From Cladopsammia gracilis (lineage: Eukaryota > Cnidaria > Anthozoa > Scleractinia > Dendrophylliidae): a DNA stretch of 64,000 bases. The stretch covers positions 1,496,874 through 1,560,873 of the forward strand of contig JAJGOT010000156.1 in the NCBI GenBank assembly GCA_022457155.1, in the 5' to 3' direction. The stretch's first letter is position 1; every line of letters starts with the position of its first letter. Shown in pieces: positions 1 through 11,477 of this stretch. Below the pieces are notes generated by a model. That model did not search any database. It worked only from the letters and a program-made list of their open reading frames with translations, and was not told the origin of the DNA. The position numbers and the translations under genes are program-made.

Positions 1-749
1 TACCGCCATACCGCCGCACAAACTCGCTGGTCGCGGGCTGGTCGCGTCTTTATTATACATTAGGGAGACTATATGTGATCCCATCATGATGTACTTGCCG
101 AAAAAATTATTAGCCAGGCGCGGGGCCTTCTGGCTGTTTTGACGAATGGCTCGATTTTAGCGGCTACGTTTTCTTCCTGGATGTATTTGGACGTTCGACA
201 GTATTTTTCTTTTTAACTTGGGCTCACACTTCATTCTTTGTGTCAGCGAATCGCTTGGCGAGTGGACTGGCGTTTCGACAGAGAGTCTTCGTGGTTCGAC
301 GTGCTTGGCAACCTGCACAAAACATCGACAAAACAGGTAAGCTTAAGCTCAACCTAAAGCTTTTACAATTGTTATAAGCTTAAGCTTATTATAAACTTGA
401 AACAGCGTTCATTTCTTTATTAAAATCTATTTTGGCTTAATTTACTACTTGTCTTTAGAGCTTAGATCGGCTGTACTTCGTTTGTGTTCGGGAATTTGGG
501 GTTTTGTTCTATTTTGGAACATTACGGTTTGATTATGCAATAGTATGCAAAAGACGTCATAATTTTGCTGATTTAGCTAACTAAAATTTATCAAGCAAGC
601 ATTTTAAGAAGCATTTTTTAAGCGATTTCAGCGTTTTGATTTTTACAAGAGAGATATTGGCACTATTTGGGAGTTAAGGTTAATTGACAAGACAAAGAAA
701 AAGACAATGTAAAAGAAGACGAATATCAATAACTGAGTGTGTCGTACAG

Positions 750-1628
750 CCCGACGTAGTCAATCGATAATATCGATAATCGATAACATTCGATAACAAT
801 CGATAAAAATCGATTAATTTTTTCGAAATTCGATAAAAATCGATACAAGATTTCGTTGTGAGTAATCGATAATTATCGATTTTTGAATTAGGGCTATCGA
901 TTGTATCAATAAATATCGAATTTATCGAAACTGAATTATCGTACCATTTTTCGCAACGGAAACACCAAAAGATATTAAAGAGCTCGCAGAAACACTTATA
1001 ACAACTTCCCTGTTCGTTAATCGATAAAAATTGCTACATCTTTTCTACAAACTTTAAGTAATACTCAGCGTGTGTTGTATTTGAAATCCGCTTTAGATCC
1101 CTGGTTCAGATTATTCCACTAGGCTAGTCATGCAAATACTTTTGAATCATTCCTTATATTGATCACTTCTTATTCCCCATATTTCTTAGGTTAAAACGTG
1201 GTTTCAAAACCGCCGGAACAAAGGAAAAAGAGAAAATTTAAACGATAACCTTGAAGCCGAGAAGCCGGAAAAGGAAAATTAATTCACGTTTGTAATCGAA
1301 CAATAAAATCAGGAAGAAAATCATAATGCAGTCTCTTTGGTGTCTTGTACAGTGCTTGTCAACAAATCATTTCATTGCCGCCTTTGAAATCTACATTTAA
1401 AGAGTCACAATCAAACGCCCCGTCAACGTGAACAGGATAATTTTTATCCATTCTATAACGATCGATGAATACGATAAAATCGATAAAATTAACACTTCGT
1501 CGGCGTGTGAGTATCGATTTTTATCGATTGGCCGATAAAGTCGATATCGTTTAAAATCAATTTATCGATAGATATCGATTTATCGAATGATTTTCCGATA
1601 TCAATTTTTATCGATTGACTACGCCGGG
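750..1628. mobile_element. Non-autonomous TIR element rich in ATCGAT, 7-bp TSD
   Basis: The left end CCCGACGTAGTCAATCGATA is matched in inverse orientation by the right end (CCCGGCGTAGTCAATCGATA read on the minus strand). Both ends are flanked by the same 7-bp direct repeat CGTACAG (743-749 and 1629-1635), as expected of a target-site duplication. The subterminal 100-150 bp on each side are degenerate arrays of ATCGAT/TCGATAA units. No coding potential was seen. The 879-bp length and 7-bp duplication fit a MITE-like DNA element. I cannot assign a superfamily. Confidence 0.75.
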
Positions 1629-1650
1629 CGTACAGTACTCATCCCATTCA

Positions 1651-1767
1651 AATCCTGACGTGGACAAGAGAGTTACCTTAGAGTGCTCAACGTAGCTTCA
1701 TCGCATTGAATCCTGACCTGAACAAGAGAGTTACCTTCGAGTGCTCAACGTATCTCTATTAGCAAAG
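1651..1767. repeat. Two-copy 58-bp tandem repeat
   Basis: The segment starting AATCCTGACGTGGACAAGAG at 1651 recurs at 1709 with few differences, including the shared AGAGAGTTACCTT and GAGTGCTCAACGTA blocks. It lies directly after the TIR element and before the Helentron reading frame. Confidence 0.75.
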
Positions 1768-1849
1768 AATATAGCAAACTGAAAGCAAAAAAATATATAT
1801 TGAAGCTGAAATCTATAATTTCCTAAAACAAAATTATGAATTGTTTATC

Positions 1850-4800
1850 ATGGTTGCTTTTGATTCTTCAGGTGCCATAAATTCAGTTTCACTACTAGAA
1901 AGTAGGTTATCAGAATGTGTTGGAGGAGGTGGCAATTGTTTTTTTTTTCGTGCTGTATCACATCAATTGTATGGCAATGCTAACAACCATTTTCACATGC
2001 GTAGTCTTGGCATTGAGTATTTAGTGTATAGCCTCGAACAGTTTATAGAGAGTAATATTGACCACTCTTGGCAAGGATATTTGAGTAATATGTCATGTCA
2101 GGGAACATGGGCTGATGCAATTATCATTCAAGCTGTGGCCAATTGTCTCAATTTATCAATTCATATTGCTGAATCAAATGAAACTTTTGCTCCTATCACT
2201 CTTGTTCAACCAGTGAATGTCACAAGAGCTTGCACAAACATTTATATTGGGCTTGTTGAAACTCATTATGTGTCTACAGTAGAAAAAAGAAGTTATCAAT
2301 TAGCAAACAATAAAAATAGTGGTGATACTTTAGTGCGAGAGAAAGTAAGTGATAGAACTGAAAAACAAAGAGGTTACATGAGAGATTATATGACAATGAA
2401 AAGAGCTGATGTGCAAGAAAAAGAGGTAATTGATAAAAATGAAAAACGTAGGAATCCAGCAAGCACTCGTGCTTTACATGCAGATGAAATAAAAAAATGT
2501 AGGTTGTCAAGAGCAAGACTTGTTACTAAGTTACATCCCAGAAGGAAACGTGACAGAGAACCTTCCAGAATTCCTTATAGGAAAATTATCAAACTATTTA
2601 GAAAGACAAGAATAATTCGAGATGCTGCAAAATTATACCTTAAGAAGTGCATTCCAAGTTCATGTAAGCTCAAACTTATGCTGTCTGAGTATAATCGTTA
2701 TTATTTCAGTGAATGGTTTGCCAGATCAAAGTGTGCTTTATCCTCAAAAAAGTACTTGTTCAAACAAAATTTGTACCTGTCTGTTGTACGTCTGAGAACA
2801 TTAAAGCACAAGAAGTCACCATTGTTTTGCATGTATGTTGATGACAGAATGTTAAAGCATTTAAAATACTGTCAGGAGCAAACCTATCATGTATCTTGTA
2901 GAATAATTTCTCTAAGTGGTGACATAGAAGAAAATCCAGGGCCATCAGATCAGTGTAGTGCTAATATTAATTTAACAGTACAAGGTGCCTCATGTCCCAA
3001 TTCAGTTTCATTACTGGGAACCAGGTTGTCTGAAATAAATAGAATAGCACTTGATGTTGGAGGAGGTGGTGATTGCTTTTTTCGAGCTGTATCACATCAA
3101 TTGTATGGTAGTCCTAATAATCATTTTGATGTCCGTAGCCTTGGCATTCAGTATTTACTGAATAACCCTGAACAGTTTATAGAGAGCAATACCGACCACT
3201 CTTGGCAAGGATATTTAAGTAATATGTCATGTCAGGGAACATGGGCTGATGCAATTATCATTCAAGCAGTGGCCAATTGTCTCAATTTATCAATTCATAT
3301 TGCTGAATCAAATGAAACTTTTGCTCCTGTTACTCTTGTTCAACCAGTGAATGTTACAAGAGCCTGTACAAACATTTACATTGGGCACATAGGTGAAACT
3401 CATTATGTGTCTACAGTAGAAAAAAGAAGTTCTGAAATGCCAAACAAGACAAAATGTGGCCAAAGTTTTGTTGGAAATGAACTAATTGATAAAAATGAAA
3501 AACGCAGAGTTTACATGAAAAACTACATGAAAATGAGAAGAGCTGATGCACAATTTAGAAAAAGAGAGAATGAAAAATTGTTGCAAAGTAGATGTAACAA
3601 TATTGTAAAAACTAGGGAGAAAAACAACACAGCTGCTAGGAAAAGAAGAGAACAGAACACACAACATGTGAGAGATATTGAAAAACGGTGTAAAAGAAAA
3701 AAACGACAAGAAAACCGAGAACACATAAGGGAAATCGAGAAACAGTCCTTTAAAAAACGGAAAGCAGAGAATTCAGCACACATAAGGGAAATTGGAAAAC
3801 AGGCTTTTAGAAAACGGAAAGCAGAAAATCCAGAACACATAAGGGAAATTAAAAAACAGACATTCAGAAAACGAAAAGCAGAAAATCCAGAACACATCAG
3901 GAAAATTGGAAAACAGGCCTTTAGAAAACGGAAAGCAGAAAATCCAGAACACATTATGCAAATAAATAGAAATGTTAAAGTTAGAAAAACAGTTACCAAT
4001 TTACTTGATACAACTGCACAAGCTGCTAAAATGCAATGTCAAAATACATCACTCCCTACAATTGGTTATGATGAGTTACAACCACAGAAAAATGCAAGCA
4101 ATGCAATTTCTATGATAAATGTTTTTCACAACAACATTAAATGTGGTCCAGAATACATATGTACCTGTTGTGACCAGTTGTGGTTCAAGTCGTCAGTAGT
4201 GAAATGTAACGGTAACAAGTACAAGGCATGTTCACCAGATGTTGTCAAGTCTTGTGTCACTGGGTTAAGAAGTGTTGATGATACTGAATGGATTTGCACA
4301 ACTTGTGACTCAAATCTAAAAAACGGGAAATTGCCTAGCTGTTCTAAAGCCAATAAAATGAGTTTTCCTAAGAAGCCTGAGTTGTTAAATTTGACACCAT
4401 TAGAAGAACGGCTAATATCACCTCGCATCCCATTCATGCAAATTCGTGAATTACCAAGAGGTGGCCAGTTGTCTATTCATGGAAATGTTGTTAATGTGCC
4501 AAGTGATGTAAATTCAACTGTTCACTGTCTGCCAAGGCCCATCAATGAATCACAGACTATTCCAATAAAACTTAAAAGACGTCTTAGCTATAAGCATCAT
4601 TATCAGTTTCAGAATGTAAGACCTAAGAAAGTGTTAGATGCAGCCAAATATCTTGTAGAGACAAGCAATTTATTCAAAAGTGAAGGCATACATGTAGAAG
4701 CACAGAATACATGGGTAGATAAGATAAGTTCATCAAGTGCCAATGAAGATTGGAGTGAGTTTATTCCAAACCCTGACACACTGAGTGCTGATTTGCAAAG

Positions 4801-6046
4801 TGGTGAAATTCTTAAAAATAATAAAACACAGGATTGCCAAAACAGAATTTCCTCTGCTGATGTTGATAATGCAGCCAATGAAAAAGATGAAAGTGATGGC
4901 TGGTGTGAAGTTGATGAACGCCATTCAGGTGTTACAGATACACTACTGCAAGAACCAGATGTAACAGAAAATGGAGATAGAATTGTTTCCTTTGCACCGG
5001 GAGAAGGAAACAAACCATTAGGGATATTTATGGATAAAGATTCTGAATATCTATCATTCCCCACAATATTCTGTGGAAAACAAAGACCTGACAACAGTGA
5101 AAGAAAGGTCCCTGTATCATACAGTACAGTTGTTAAGTGGGAATTAAGATGTCAGGATAGAAGAGCTGCAAAGTCTGTCCCTAACATCTTTTATAAGCTA
5201 AAAAAACTGCAAATCAAGCAAATTCAAGATAGTGCTTCAATTTCTCTCAGAAAGTGTAAGACAAAGGGGAAAAGATACACTGCTGGCGACTTGAAGTCGG
5301 AGGATTATCTTAATAAGCTTATACATCTTGATGAAGGTTTCAGAGTTTTAAGAAATCTTAGAGGCTCGCCACCTTATTTTGAAAAGTGCAAAAAAGACTT
5401 GTTTGCTATGATTCGTCAACTAGGCAACCCTACATGGTTTTGCTCTTTCTCAGCAGCTGAAACAAGATGGACTCATCTTCTTAAAACTTTGGGTAGAATT
5501 GCAGAGAAAAAAGAGTACACTGATAATGAAATTAAGCAAATGACTTGGGAACAAAAATCAGATCTTATACAAAAAGATCCTGTTACTTGTGCAAGAAACT
5601 TTGAGCATATGGTCCAGTTATTTATTCGTGATGTCTTAAAGAGCAGTGTAATGCCAATAGGAGAAATAGATGATTATTTTTACAGAGTTGAATTTCAACA
5701 AAGAGGAAGCCCACATATTCATGGTTTGTTTTGGGTGAAAGAAGCCCCACAATATGACAAAAGTTCTAATGAAGAAATTGTGAGCTTTGTTAATAAGTAT
5801 ATCACTTGCCTCAAGCCAGACAACTCAAGTGAAATGGAGGATCTTGTAAACTTACAAATGCACAGGCATGCCAAAACTTGTAAGAAGGCAGGGCATAAGA
5901 TATGTAGATTTAACTTTCCATTGCCACCAATGCCAAGAACAATGATTTTAACGCCTCTTGAGAACTTGAGCTTTGATAAAGCGAACGAGAAAAAGATAAA
6001 AGAAAATGCTGAAGTTTTGAAGATTTTCTCAAGAAATTACAATTAA
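1850..6046 (+). CDS. Helentron Rep polyprotein, N-terminal part: OTU-2A-OTU-DUF6570-HUH Rep
   Basis: The first ATG in frame is at 1850. Domains in order: OTU-like copy 1 (about 1871-2290), a Lys/Arg-rich linker, a 2A-like motif (2918-2944), OTU-like copy 2 (about 3000-3430, Cys codon 3074, His in THYVS at 3401), a basic repeat region (3722-3960), a Cys-rich segment (CTCCDQLW...CTTCD), a DUF6570-like block ([19 protein letters not shown]) and a Helitron-like N-terminal/HUH domain with PHIHGLF at about 5711-5728. The OTU Cys and His are present in both copies, but the usual acidic residue before GxC is Gly. Copy 1 lacks about seven residues before the catalytic loop and has one extra Phe, so it may be inactive. 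The frame ends at a stop at 6044-6046 caused by a frameshift near 6020-6028, before the catalytic tyrosine motif. Family function: nicking and strand transfer in rolling-circle transposition. The OTU domains are presumably deubiquitinase-like or protease. Confidence 0.75.
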   Translation: MVAFDSSGAINSVSLLESRLSECVGGGGNCFFFRAVSHQLYGNANNHFHMRSLGIEYLVYSLEQFIESNIDHSWQGYLSNMSCQGTWADAIIIQAVANCLNLSIHIAESNETFAPITLVQPVNVTRACTNIYIGLVETHYVSTVEKRSYQLANNKNSGDTLVREKVSDRTEKQRGYMRDYMTMKRADVQEKEVIDKNEKRRNPASTRALHADEIKKCRLSRARLVTKLHPRRKRDREPSRIPYRKIIKLFRKTRIIRDAAKLYLKKCIPSSCKLKLMLSEYNRYYFSEWFARSKCALSSKKYLFKQNLYLSVVRLRTLKHKKSPLFCMYVDDRMLKHLKYCQEQTYHVSCRIISLSGDIEENPGPSDQCSANINLTVQGASCPNSVSLLGTRLSEINRIALDVGGGGDCFFRAVSHQLYGSPNNHFDVRSLGIQYLLNNPEQFIESNTDHSWQGYLSNMSCQGTWADAIIIQAVANCLNLSIHIAESNETFAPVTLVQPVNVTRACTNIYIGHIGETHYVSTVEKRSSEMPNKTKCGQSFVGNELIDKNEKRRVYMKNYMKMRRADAQFRKRENEKLLQSRCNNIVKTREKNNTAARKRREQNTQHVRDIEKRCKRKKRQENREHIREIEKQSFKKRKAENSAHIREIGKQAFRKRKAENPEHIREIKKQTFRKRKAENPEHIRKIGKQAFRKRKAENPEHIMQINRNVKVRKTVTNLLDTTAQAAKMQCQNTSLPTIGYDELQPQKNASNAISMINVFHNNIKCGPEYICTCCDQLWFKSSVVKCNGNKYKACSPDVVKSCVTGLRSVDDTEWICTTCDSNLKNGKLPSCSKANKMSFPKKPELLNLTPLEERLISPRIPFMQIRELPRGGQLSIHGNVVNVPSDVNSTVHCLPRPINESQTIPIKLKRRLSYKHHYQFQNVRPKKVLDAAKYLVETSNLFKSEGIHVEAQNTWVDKISSSSANEDWSEFIPNPDTLSADLQSGEILKNNKTQDCQNRISSADVDNAANEKDESDGWCEVDERHSGVTDTLLQEPDVTENGDRIVSFAPGEGNKPLGIFMDKDSEYLSFPTIFCGKQRPDNSERKVPVSYSTVVKWELRCQDRRAAKSVPNIFYKLKKLQIKQIQDSASISLRKCKTKGKRYTAGDLKSEDYLNKLIHLDEGFRVLRNLRGSPPYFEKCKKDLFAMIRQLGNPTWFCSFSAAETRWTHLLKTLGRIAEKKEYTDNEIKQMTWEQKSDLIQKDPVTCARNFEHMVQLFIRDVLKSSVMPIGEIDDYFYRVEFQQRGSPHIHGLFWVKEAPQYDKSSNEEIVSFVNKYITCLKPDNSSEMEDLVNLQMHRHAKTCKKAGHKICRFNFPLPPMPRTMILTPLENLSFDKANEKKIKENAEVLKIFSRNYN
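2918..2944 (+). other. 2A-like ribosome-skipping motif
   Basis: The codons at 2918-2944 spell GDIEENPGP, preceded by LS. This fits the 2A consensus D-x-E-x-N-P-G-P exactly. In known 2A peptides the ribosome fails to form the Gly-Pro bond, giving two separate proteins. Here the break would fall between 2941 and 2942, releasing OTU copy 1 with its basic linker from OTU copy 2 plus Rep-helicase-endonuclease. 2A motifs are known in animal non-LTR retrotransposons. Activity here is inferred. Confidence 0.7.
3722..4006 (+). repeat. 57-bp in-frame tandem repeat in the Rep gene
   Basis: CACAT of the unit recurs at 3722, 3779, 3836, 3893 and 3950, exactly 57 bp apart. The translated 19-residue unit has the pattern [19 protein letters not shown]. 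It is highly charged and likely a single alpha-helix or coiled coil. Units of similar charged composition are common between the OTU and Rep parts of metazoan Helitron-like proteins. Confidence 0.85.
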
Positions 6047-6250
6047 ATGAAGAAAGTTACATCTTAGCTATAAGACACACCTTAAAGCGTGACACATTAC
6101 TTTTGAAAAGGACACCATCAGAAATAAGGATTAACAGTTATAACACTGATTTACTCAAAGCCTGGCAAGCAAACATGGACATGCAATATGTACTAGATCC
6201 TTATGCATGTGCTACATACATACTGTCTTATAATTATTACAAAAGGCCAG
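6028..6250 (+). pseudogene. Frameshifted bridge of the Helentron Rep gene (tyrosine motif region)
   Basis: Between the two long frames, a different frame (codons from 6028) continues the Rep homology: [20 protein letters not shown] followed by [10 protein letters not shown]. This is the usual Helitron region W-x-A-N-x-D-x-Q...Y-I-x-x-Y that carries the catalytic tyrosines. The frame enters by a shift near 6020-6028 and leaves near 6230, where a small AT-rich insertion appears to break the expected YIxxY-x-K reading. Both lesions could be real decay or assembly errors in short AT-rich runs. Confidence 0.7.
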
Positions 6251-9200
6251 AGAGGTATGAGCAGACTTCTAGAAAAAGCATCTGAAGAAGCTAAATCAGG
6301 TAATAAAGATATTACAAATAGAGTTAGGCACATTGGAAACAAATTTTTAAATGCAGTTGAAATCAGTGCTCAAGAAGCTGTGTATCTTGTATTACAAATG
6401 CCAATGCGAAGATCTTCCCGTACTTTTCAGTTTATCAGTACATCCCCTCCGGATGAAAGGACATTTTTATTAAAGAAATTAGATAAGCTCATGGAGCTGC
6501 CTGACAATTCACCTGACATAGAATCAGACAACATCATTAAACGCTATCAAAGGAGACCAAAACAATTAGAAAAGTTGTGCTTGGCTGACTTTGTTGCATG
6601 GTTCAACTGTGTTAAAGATGAAGGTGCTGATGGTAGCAGCAATCAGCCATCATTGAGAGGTCTTCATGACTTCATGCCAGAAACTAATTTTGATGACAAT
6701 ACTGATGACGACCCTAATAGTATTAATGTGACTGAGGCTGAGTGTGAATCAACTGAATTCAAACTTAAAGGAAATATGAAACTAGTAAAACGAAAGAAGC
6801 CTAAAATCATCCGATCTATCAGGTACCATAAAGATAAGGACCCAGAAAACCATTGTAGAGAACAACTTATGCTTTATGTACCATGGCGAAAGGAAACCAC
6901 TGATTTGATTAAAGACTGTCAAACTTACCAAGAGCGATTTGAACAAGTTAAGGATGACATTCTCTGCAACCGGCGCCAGTATGAATACCATTCAGAAATA
7001 CTAGATAAGGCAATGGAAGATATGAGTAATGCTGAATGTGACAGCTTTGACAATGTTGCTCCAAATGCAGAACATATCAATAAGCAGGACTGTGCTGTTA
7101 AAGACAAACCTAGTGAATTATTTGGTTGCTTTGACCCTGGCAAAAACAAGCAGCATAGTCAGTATGATTTGCTTGATGATATTGGTATTTTCCCTAGAAG
7201 TAATGATCAAGACGAACTTATTGTAAAGCGCATCTCTGATGACGATTATCATACACTTGTCCGCTCTTTGAATGAAAAACAACGACAGTTTTTTTATCAT
7301 GTCTTACATTCAATAAAAACTAAAGATGAGCCTCTCAGATTGTTCTTAAGTGGAGGTGCTGGAGTTGGCAAAAGTACTGTCATTAATGCATTATATGAAG
7401 CACTCATCAGATATCTGAATACTATCGCAGGTGAAAATCCAGATGATGTGAAAGTTCTGAAAACAGCCCCGACTGGCAAAGCCGCTTTCCACATAAGAGC
7501 CAATACATTACACACGGCATTCAAGTTACCAGTCAATAGAGGTTTTCAGTACTGTGCACTACAACCTGACAGACTAAATACCATTAGGACGCAACTGAAG
7601 AAACTAAAAGTAATATTTATGGATGAGATCTCCTTGGTTGGAAGTGGCATGTTCAACTTTCTGAATTTAAGATTACAACAAATAATGGGAACTAAGGAGC
7701 TATTTGGCGGAATAAGTTTGATAACTGTTGGAGATCTTTTCCAGTTAAAGCCAGTTTTTGATAAGTGGATCTTTGAAAATTCTCAAAGGGACTATAGTGC
7801 TTTAGCAACCAACATTTGGAATGAGTACTTCACCATCTTTGAACTGACAGAAATAATGAGACAAAAAGATGACAAGCAATTTGCTGAACTACTCAATCGC
7901 TTGAGAGAGGGAAAGCATTCTAAAGATGATATTGCCATTTTGAATGAAAGACTAATGAATGTAAGGCCTGAAGAAGACAATTATCCTATAAGCATTTCAC
8001 ATATATGTCCTACAAATGAATCAGTAAATGCTCATAACAATGCCCTTTATAACCTCTCTAAAACTCATAAAACTCAGATCAAGGCTGTTGACATTATAGT
8101 TGGGGATATTTCTGATGATCTGAAGAAACAAATCAAAAGTAACATACCAGATGATCCAACAAAGACGATGGGTTTATATTTAGTATTGTCAGTCGCAACT
8201 AATGGAAAATATGACGTGACAACTAATATTGATGTGTCTGATGGACTCACTAATGGTACAGAATGTGTTATAGAGAAAATAGACTACAGAGTTGAAAATT
8301 CCACCAGACCAAGTATTATTTGGGTGTCATTTCCACAAACTGACATAGGCAGAAACCAGCGCAGAGAATATGCACATTTGTACAGGACAAACATAAATAA
8401 GAGCTGGACACCAATTTTAGAAGTAACAAAACAATTCACAAACAGTAAAAAAAGTCAAGTGCAAATACTTCGGAGACAATTTCCACTTAGACCTGGTGCT
8501 GCCAAAACTATTCACCGTTGTCAAGGTGACACATTAGATGAAGTAGTTGTTGATTTTCCAGAATCCAAAAGAGAGCACATGCATTATGTTGGCTTAAGCC
8601 GAGTAAGAAACAGTTCTGCACTGCATATTCTCAATTTGAATGAAAACAAAATAACAGTTAGTGAGAAAGTGAAAAATGAAATGAGTAGACTGAGAACAGA
8701 AGCAAGCCTCATCCCTTTAGCAGTATTACATACTATGGATTCACCCCAAACAAAGACAATATTGTTTCAGAATGTTCGATCTCTCCACCTACACATAGAT
8801 GATGTGCGAAGTGATTACAACATTCAAAAAGCTGATGTCAACATTTTTGTTGAAACAAAGCTTTGCTTGACAGATAGAGAAGATATGTATCAGCTGAGTG
8901 GATTTACTCTTTACAGAAATGACTTCAATCAGTCAAACATAAGAACGTGTTATGGAACTGCTGTGTACATTAAGAATGATTTGAACTGTACTGAAATTCC
9001 ATACAGGTTCAACTTTAATGATGTAGAAATTACTGTCATGGTTCTAAGCCACCCAATTCCAAATATTCACGTTGTTGGTATCTACCGCTCAAAAACTGTT
9101 AAAATTTCACAGTTAATTGGAGCCCTTACTCATCTTCATAACTCAGTTTTGACAGAGCCTACAATGCCCACTGTACTGCTTGGGGATTTCAATATTAATC

Positions 9201-9412
9201 TAATCCAGGAGACTACAGAACAAAAGGCTATCAAAAAATCACTAGTAACAGACAGAGGATACACACAGTTGATTAACCAGTATACTACTGACTACCGTAC
9301 ACAAATAGATCATATTTATACCAATGTACCACAACTTGTACAATCTGCAGGTACCCTGGAGTCATACTACAGTGATCATAAGCCTATCTTTGTTTCCCTG
9401 AAAGCTGTATGA
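6244..9412 (+). CDS. Helentron PIF1-like helicase with C-terminal EEP endonuclease
   Basis: This frame continues the Rep protein (the first residues after the frameshift are [20 protein letters not shown], typical of Helitrons). It then holds an SF1B helicase: Walker [10 protein letters not shown] (about 7351-7377), APTGKAAF, Walker [11 protein letters not shown] (about 7611), [17 protein letters not shown], and late motifs [19 protein letters not shown] and HYVGLSRV. From about 8755 to the stop at 9412 it is an exonuclease-endonuclease-phosphatase domain with [23 protein letters not shown] and a terminal [10 protein letters not shown], so the Asn, Glu, Asp and His positions of the fold are visible. 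The helicase is expected to unwind DNA during rolling-circle transfer. The endonuclease resembles the APE-like domain of non-LTR retrotransposons and marks the element as a Helentron. The whole part reads without interruption and looks recent. Confidence 0.85.
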
Positions 9413-10284
9413 ATGCATTGATTTTAACTTTGCCTATACTGCCTACAGTGATGCATCATGTGATATAGCAAACTATAACTGAATAAGGAAACAATCTTAA
9501 AGCATAATGGGCAACTTTTTAAATCTCAGAGAAAATCGGCAAGTATGTTTTGCACAGGCAATAATGTTTTGAATTATTTGTGCTTTAGATGTTCCCAACT
9601 TCTTGGACTGCATTGAAACTTAAAGTTAACTTGGCTGGAATTTGCATAATACAAGGATACTTACTGTAGCTTTCATATTTCCTTGGGCTGAGGATGGAAT
9701 GTTTAACTGACATTCCCTTCCTTAAACCCTCCATAAGAGGGAAGTTATCCAACCTGTATGCAAAGTTAAGGTAAGTTTCTGACTTTTTAGGGGGAGGGTA
9801 GGGTCGGGGAGGCAACAATACAGTGCTAAGCATTTTGAATGCATAAAATATTGCACTTTGTTATTTAAACTCTAACCTGATACTTTTAATGTGTATTGCA
9901 GGTAAAACATTTTATACTATGGTCTACAAAGCATGGAAGGATGAACACCACAGTACCAACCACAATAATTATACAAGTAGCAGACAGCACTTGTTAACAA
10001 CACCCTCAATGATGCAAATTATGTTGAAAGGCTCAAGTGGTAATTGACGGGACACAAGTCATCACTAAAAGTTCGTGGAATTAATCTGAGATATATTACA
10101 GACCAGTGCAAAATTCCAAACATACATGCACCATGAAGAATGCAAAAATCTACCACCACTACCAAAATAGTAACTGATATCTATTGGAGCACCATCAACT
10201 ACATGTATATCAGACCTACATGTACACTGTACTAGTGAAGCATTCATGAACTCTGTAATCACAGCAACGAGTGCCTCTGTGCAC
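9413..10284. other. Non-coding stretch after the Helentron
   Basis: No supported gene. This should contain the Helentron 3' end. I could not identify a convincing terminal stem-loop by eye. The sequence is AT-rich with short G-rich runs near 9790. Confidence 0.5.
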
Positions 10285-10470
10285 AGACACACTGTAGTAA
10301 ATACAGAAGGATTCAAATTAACACTGGAACTGAAAGAAAATACCTGCATGTGGATACACACAAGACACACTGTAGTAAATACAGTATGATTCAAATTAAC
10401 AATGAGGGACTCAAAGAAAATACCTGCATGTGGATACACACAAGACATACATGTACCGTAGTAAATCATT
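10285..10470. repeat. Tandem repeat, about 78-bp unit
   Basis: AGACACACTGTAGTAAATAC at 10285 recurs at 10363 with a nearly identical following block (ATTCAAATTAACA...AAAGAAAATACCTGCATG). A third, partial copy starts near 10443. This gives about 2.3 copies with no coding role visible. Confidence 0.8.
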
Positions 10471-10526
10471 GCTGAAGAGAAACAAGAAAACTAGAAAACT
10501 TTCTATTTTATGCAAATTAAAGATAC

Positions 10527-10694
10527 TCAAGGCTGTGCTCTTAGAAGAATCACAGGGAGCCCAAAGGCTCCCAACTATGAAATCTGGGGAGCCAGGCACT
10601 TAAGCTTTATGCAAAAGTAAGTTTTTCTAGTCGCCCGAAGATAAAACTAAGGAGCCTGAGGCCCCTGGGCACTGCTAAAGCACAGCCCTGATAC
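10527..10694. mobile_element. Short TIR element (MITE family shared with 22 kb)
   Basis: The left end CAAGGCTGTGCTCTTAGAAG is matched inversely by the right end CTGCTAAAGCACAGCCCTGA. The same termini with similar length recur at 22027-22195, which supports a dispersed family. The interior holds GGGAGCC-type motifs. No clear target duplication was read. Confidence 0.65.
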
Positions 10695-11249
10695 TTATTT
10701 TTTAAATCATCCAATGGCAAAAGTTTCTGATTGAAGATCAATGCAACAACAAAGCAACTTTTTTGAGAGAACTTTTGTTATGGCACAATTTTAAAAGAAG
10801 CATTCAGGGCTGTCATTAAGGGCCGGGGGTCGGGGATTTCCCCCGGCTACTTTCGTAGGAAAAAAAAAGAAAAATAAAACCAAAAGAACTTCCTAGCTGT
10901 TGAATTCCCCGCCTACTAATTGCATATACCCAGCAACTTGAAATCCTAGTGACAGCCCGCCTGAGCATTTAAATTATCAGATATTACAGCTAATCATTAA
11001 TTAATTATTTTTCTTCAATATAGATAGAATTAGAAACATTTCTCGTGCATGTAACACAATTCTTAGAATATTGTATTAAAAATATAGAAAGAATTTGTGA
11101 CAATTAAGAATACAACTACAGTCAAGTTCCTATCGGGCATATCTTATGCAACCATATTCACCAAAGTCCCAAAAACTTGTCAGTTTTGACACCTTTTCAT
11201 AAGGAAGGGTCGCTCAAATATCACCCAGCGATGTATAGAACATTAATTA

Positions 11250-11424
11250 GGGACTGTGCAATAATTATCAGGAGGGGATGGGGGAGGGGGGTTGGAAAAC
11301 GGGCTTCAAGTAGGAAAATATTAGGTAGTCCCCCCCTTCTAAAGGAGTGAATTTAGTTATTGCCCCCCCCCCCCTGATCAGTCAGAAATTTTGTATGACC
11401 CCCCCTTAATTATTACACAGTCCC
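11250..11424. mobile_element. 175-bp MITE with TTA target duplication
   Basis: Termini GGGACTGTGCAATAATTAT and its inverse (ATAATTATTACACAGTCCC type) are flanked by TTA at 11247-11249 and 11425-11427. The interior is made of long G and C tracts that can fold back. A 3-bp TTA (TWA) duplication with GGG ends fits non-autonomous PIF/Harbinger-like elements. Confidence 0.7.
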
Positions 11425-11477
11425 TTATTCACGGGTTGGCTCACAGGAGCCTTTGATTTAAACTATACATCGTCCAC

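Larger units (their letters stand above)
337..1871 (+). other. Candidate leader intron of the Helentron
   Basis: A good splice donor (ACAAAACAG|GTAAGC, GT at 337-338) lies upstream, and a good acceptor (TTTGATTCTTCAG|GTGCC, AG at 1870-1871) lies just inside the first long reading frame. The stretch between has no long open frame and holds a TIR element at 750-1628 and a 58-bp tandem repeat. If spliced, the exon at 1-336 would be a 5' leader. This is inference from splice-site consensus only. The in-frame ATG at 1850 would then lie inside the intron, so the true start would be upstream of 337 or further downstream. Confidence 0.35.
1640..9412 (+). mobile_element. Helentron-type rolling-circle transposon
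   Basis: Two long plus-strand reading frames carry, in order, OTU-like domains, a DUF6570-like segment, a HUH replication initiator, a PIF1-like SF1 helicase and a C-terminal exonuclease-endonuclease-phosphatase domain. A Rep-helicase protein ending in such an endonuclease is the known signature of Helentrons and separates them from canonical Helitrons. The coding span is about 7.5 kb. Two frameshifts near 6.03 and 6.23 kb break the Rep domain just before and within the catalytic tyrosine region. I did not identify the terminal hairpin or the exact ends. The leader may reach the window start (see the candidate intron). Confidence 0.75.

Noticed and set aside
3523..3999. 158-residue minus-strand frame with Phe/Cys repeats
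   Set aside because: It is the antisense of the 57-bp repeat in the Helentron Rep gene; the periodicity comes from the plus-strand repeat.
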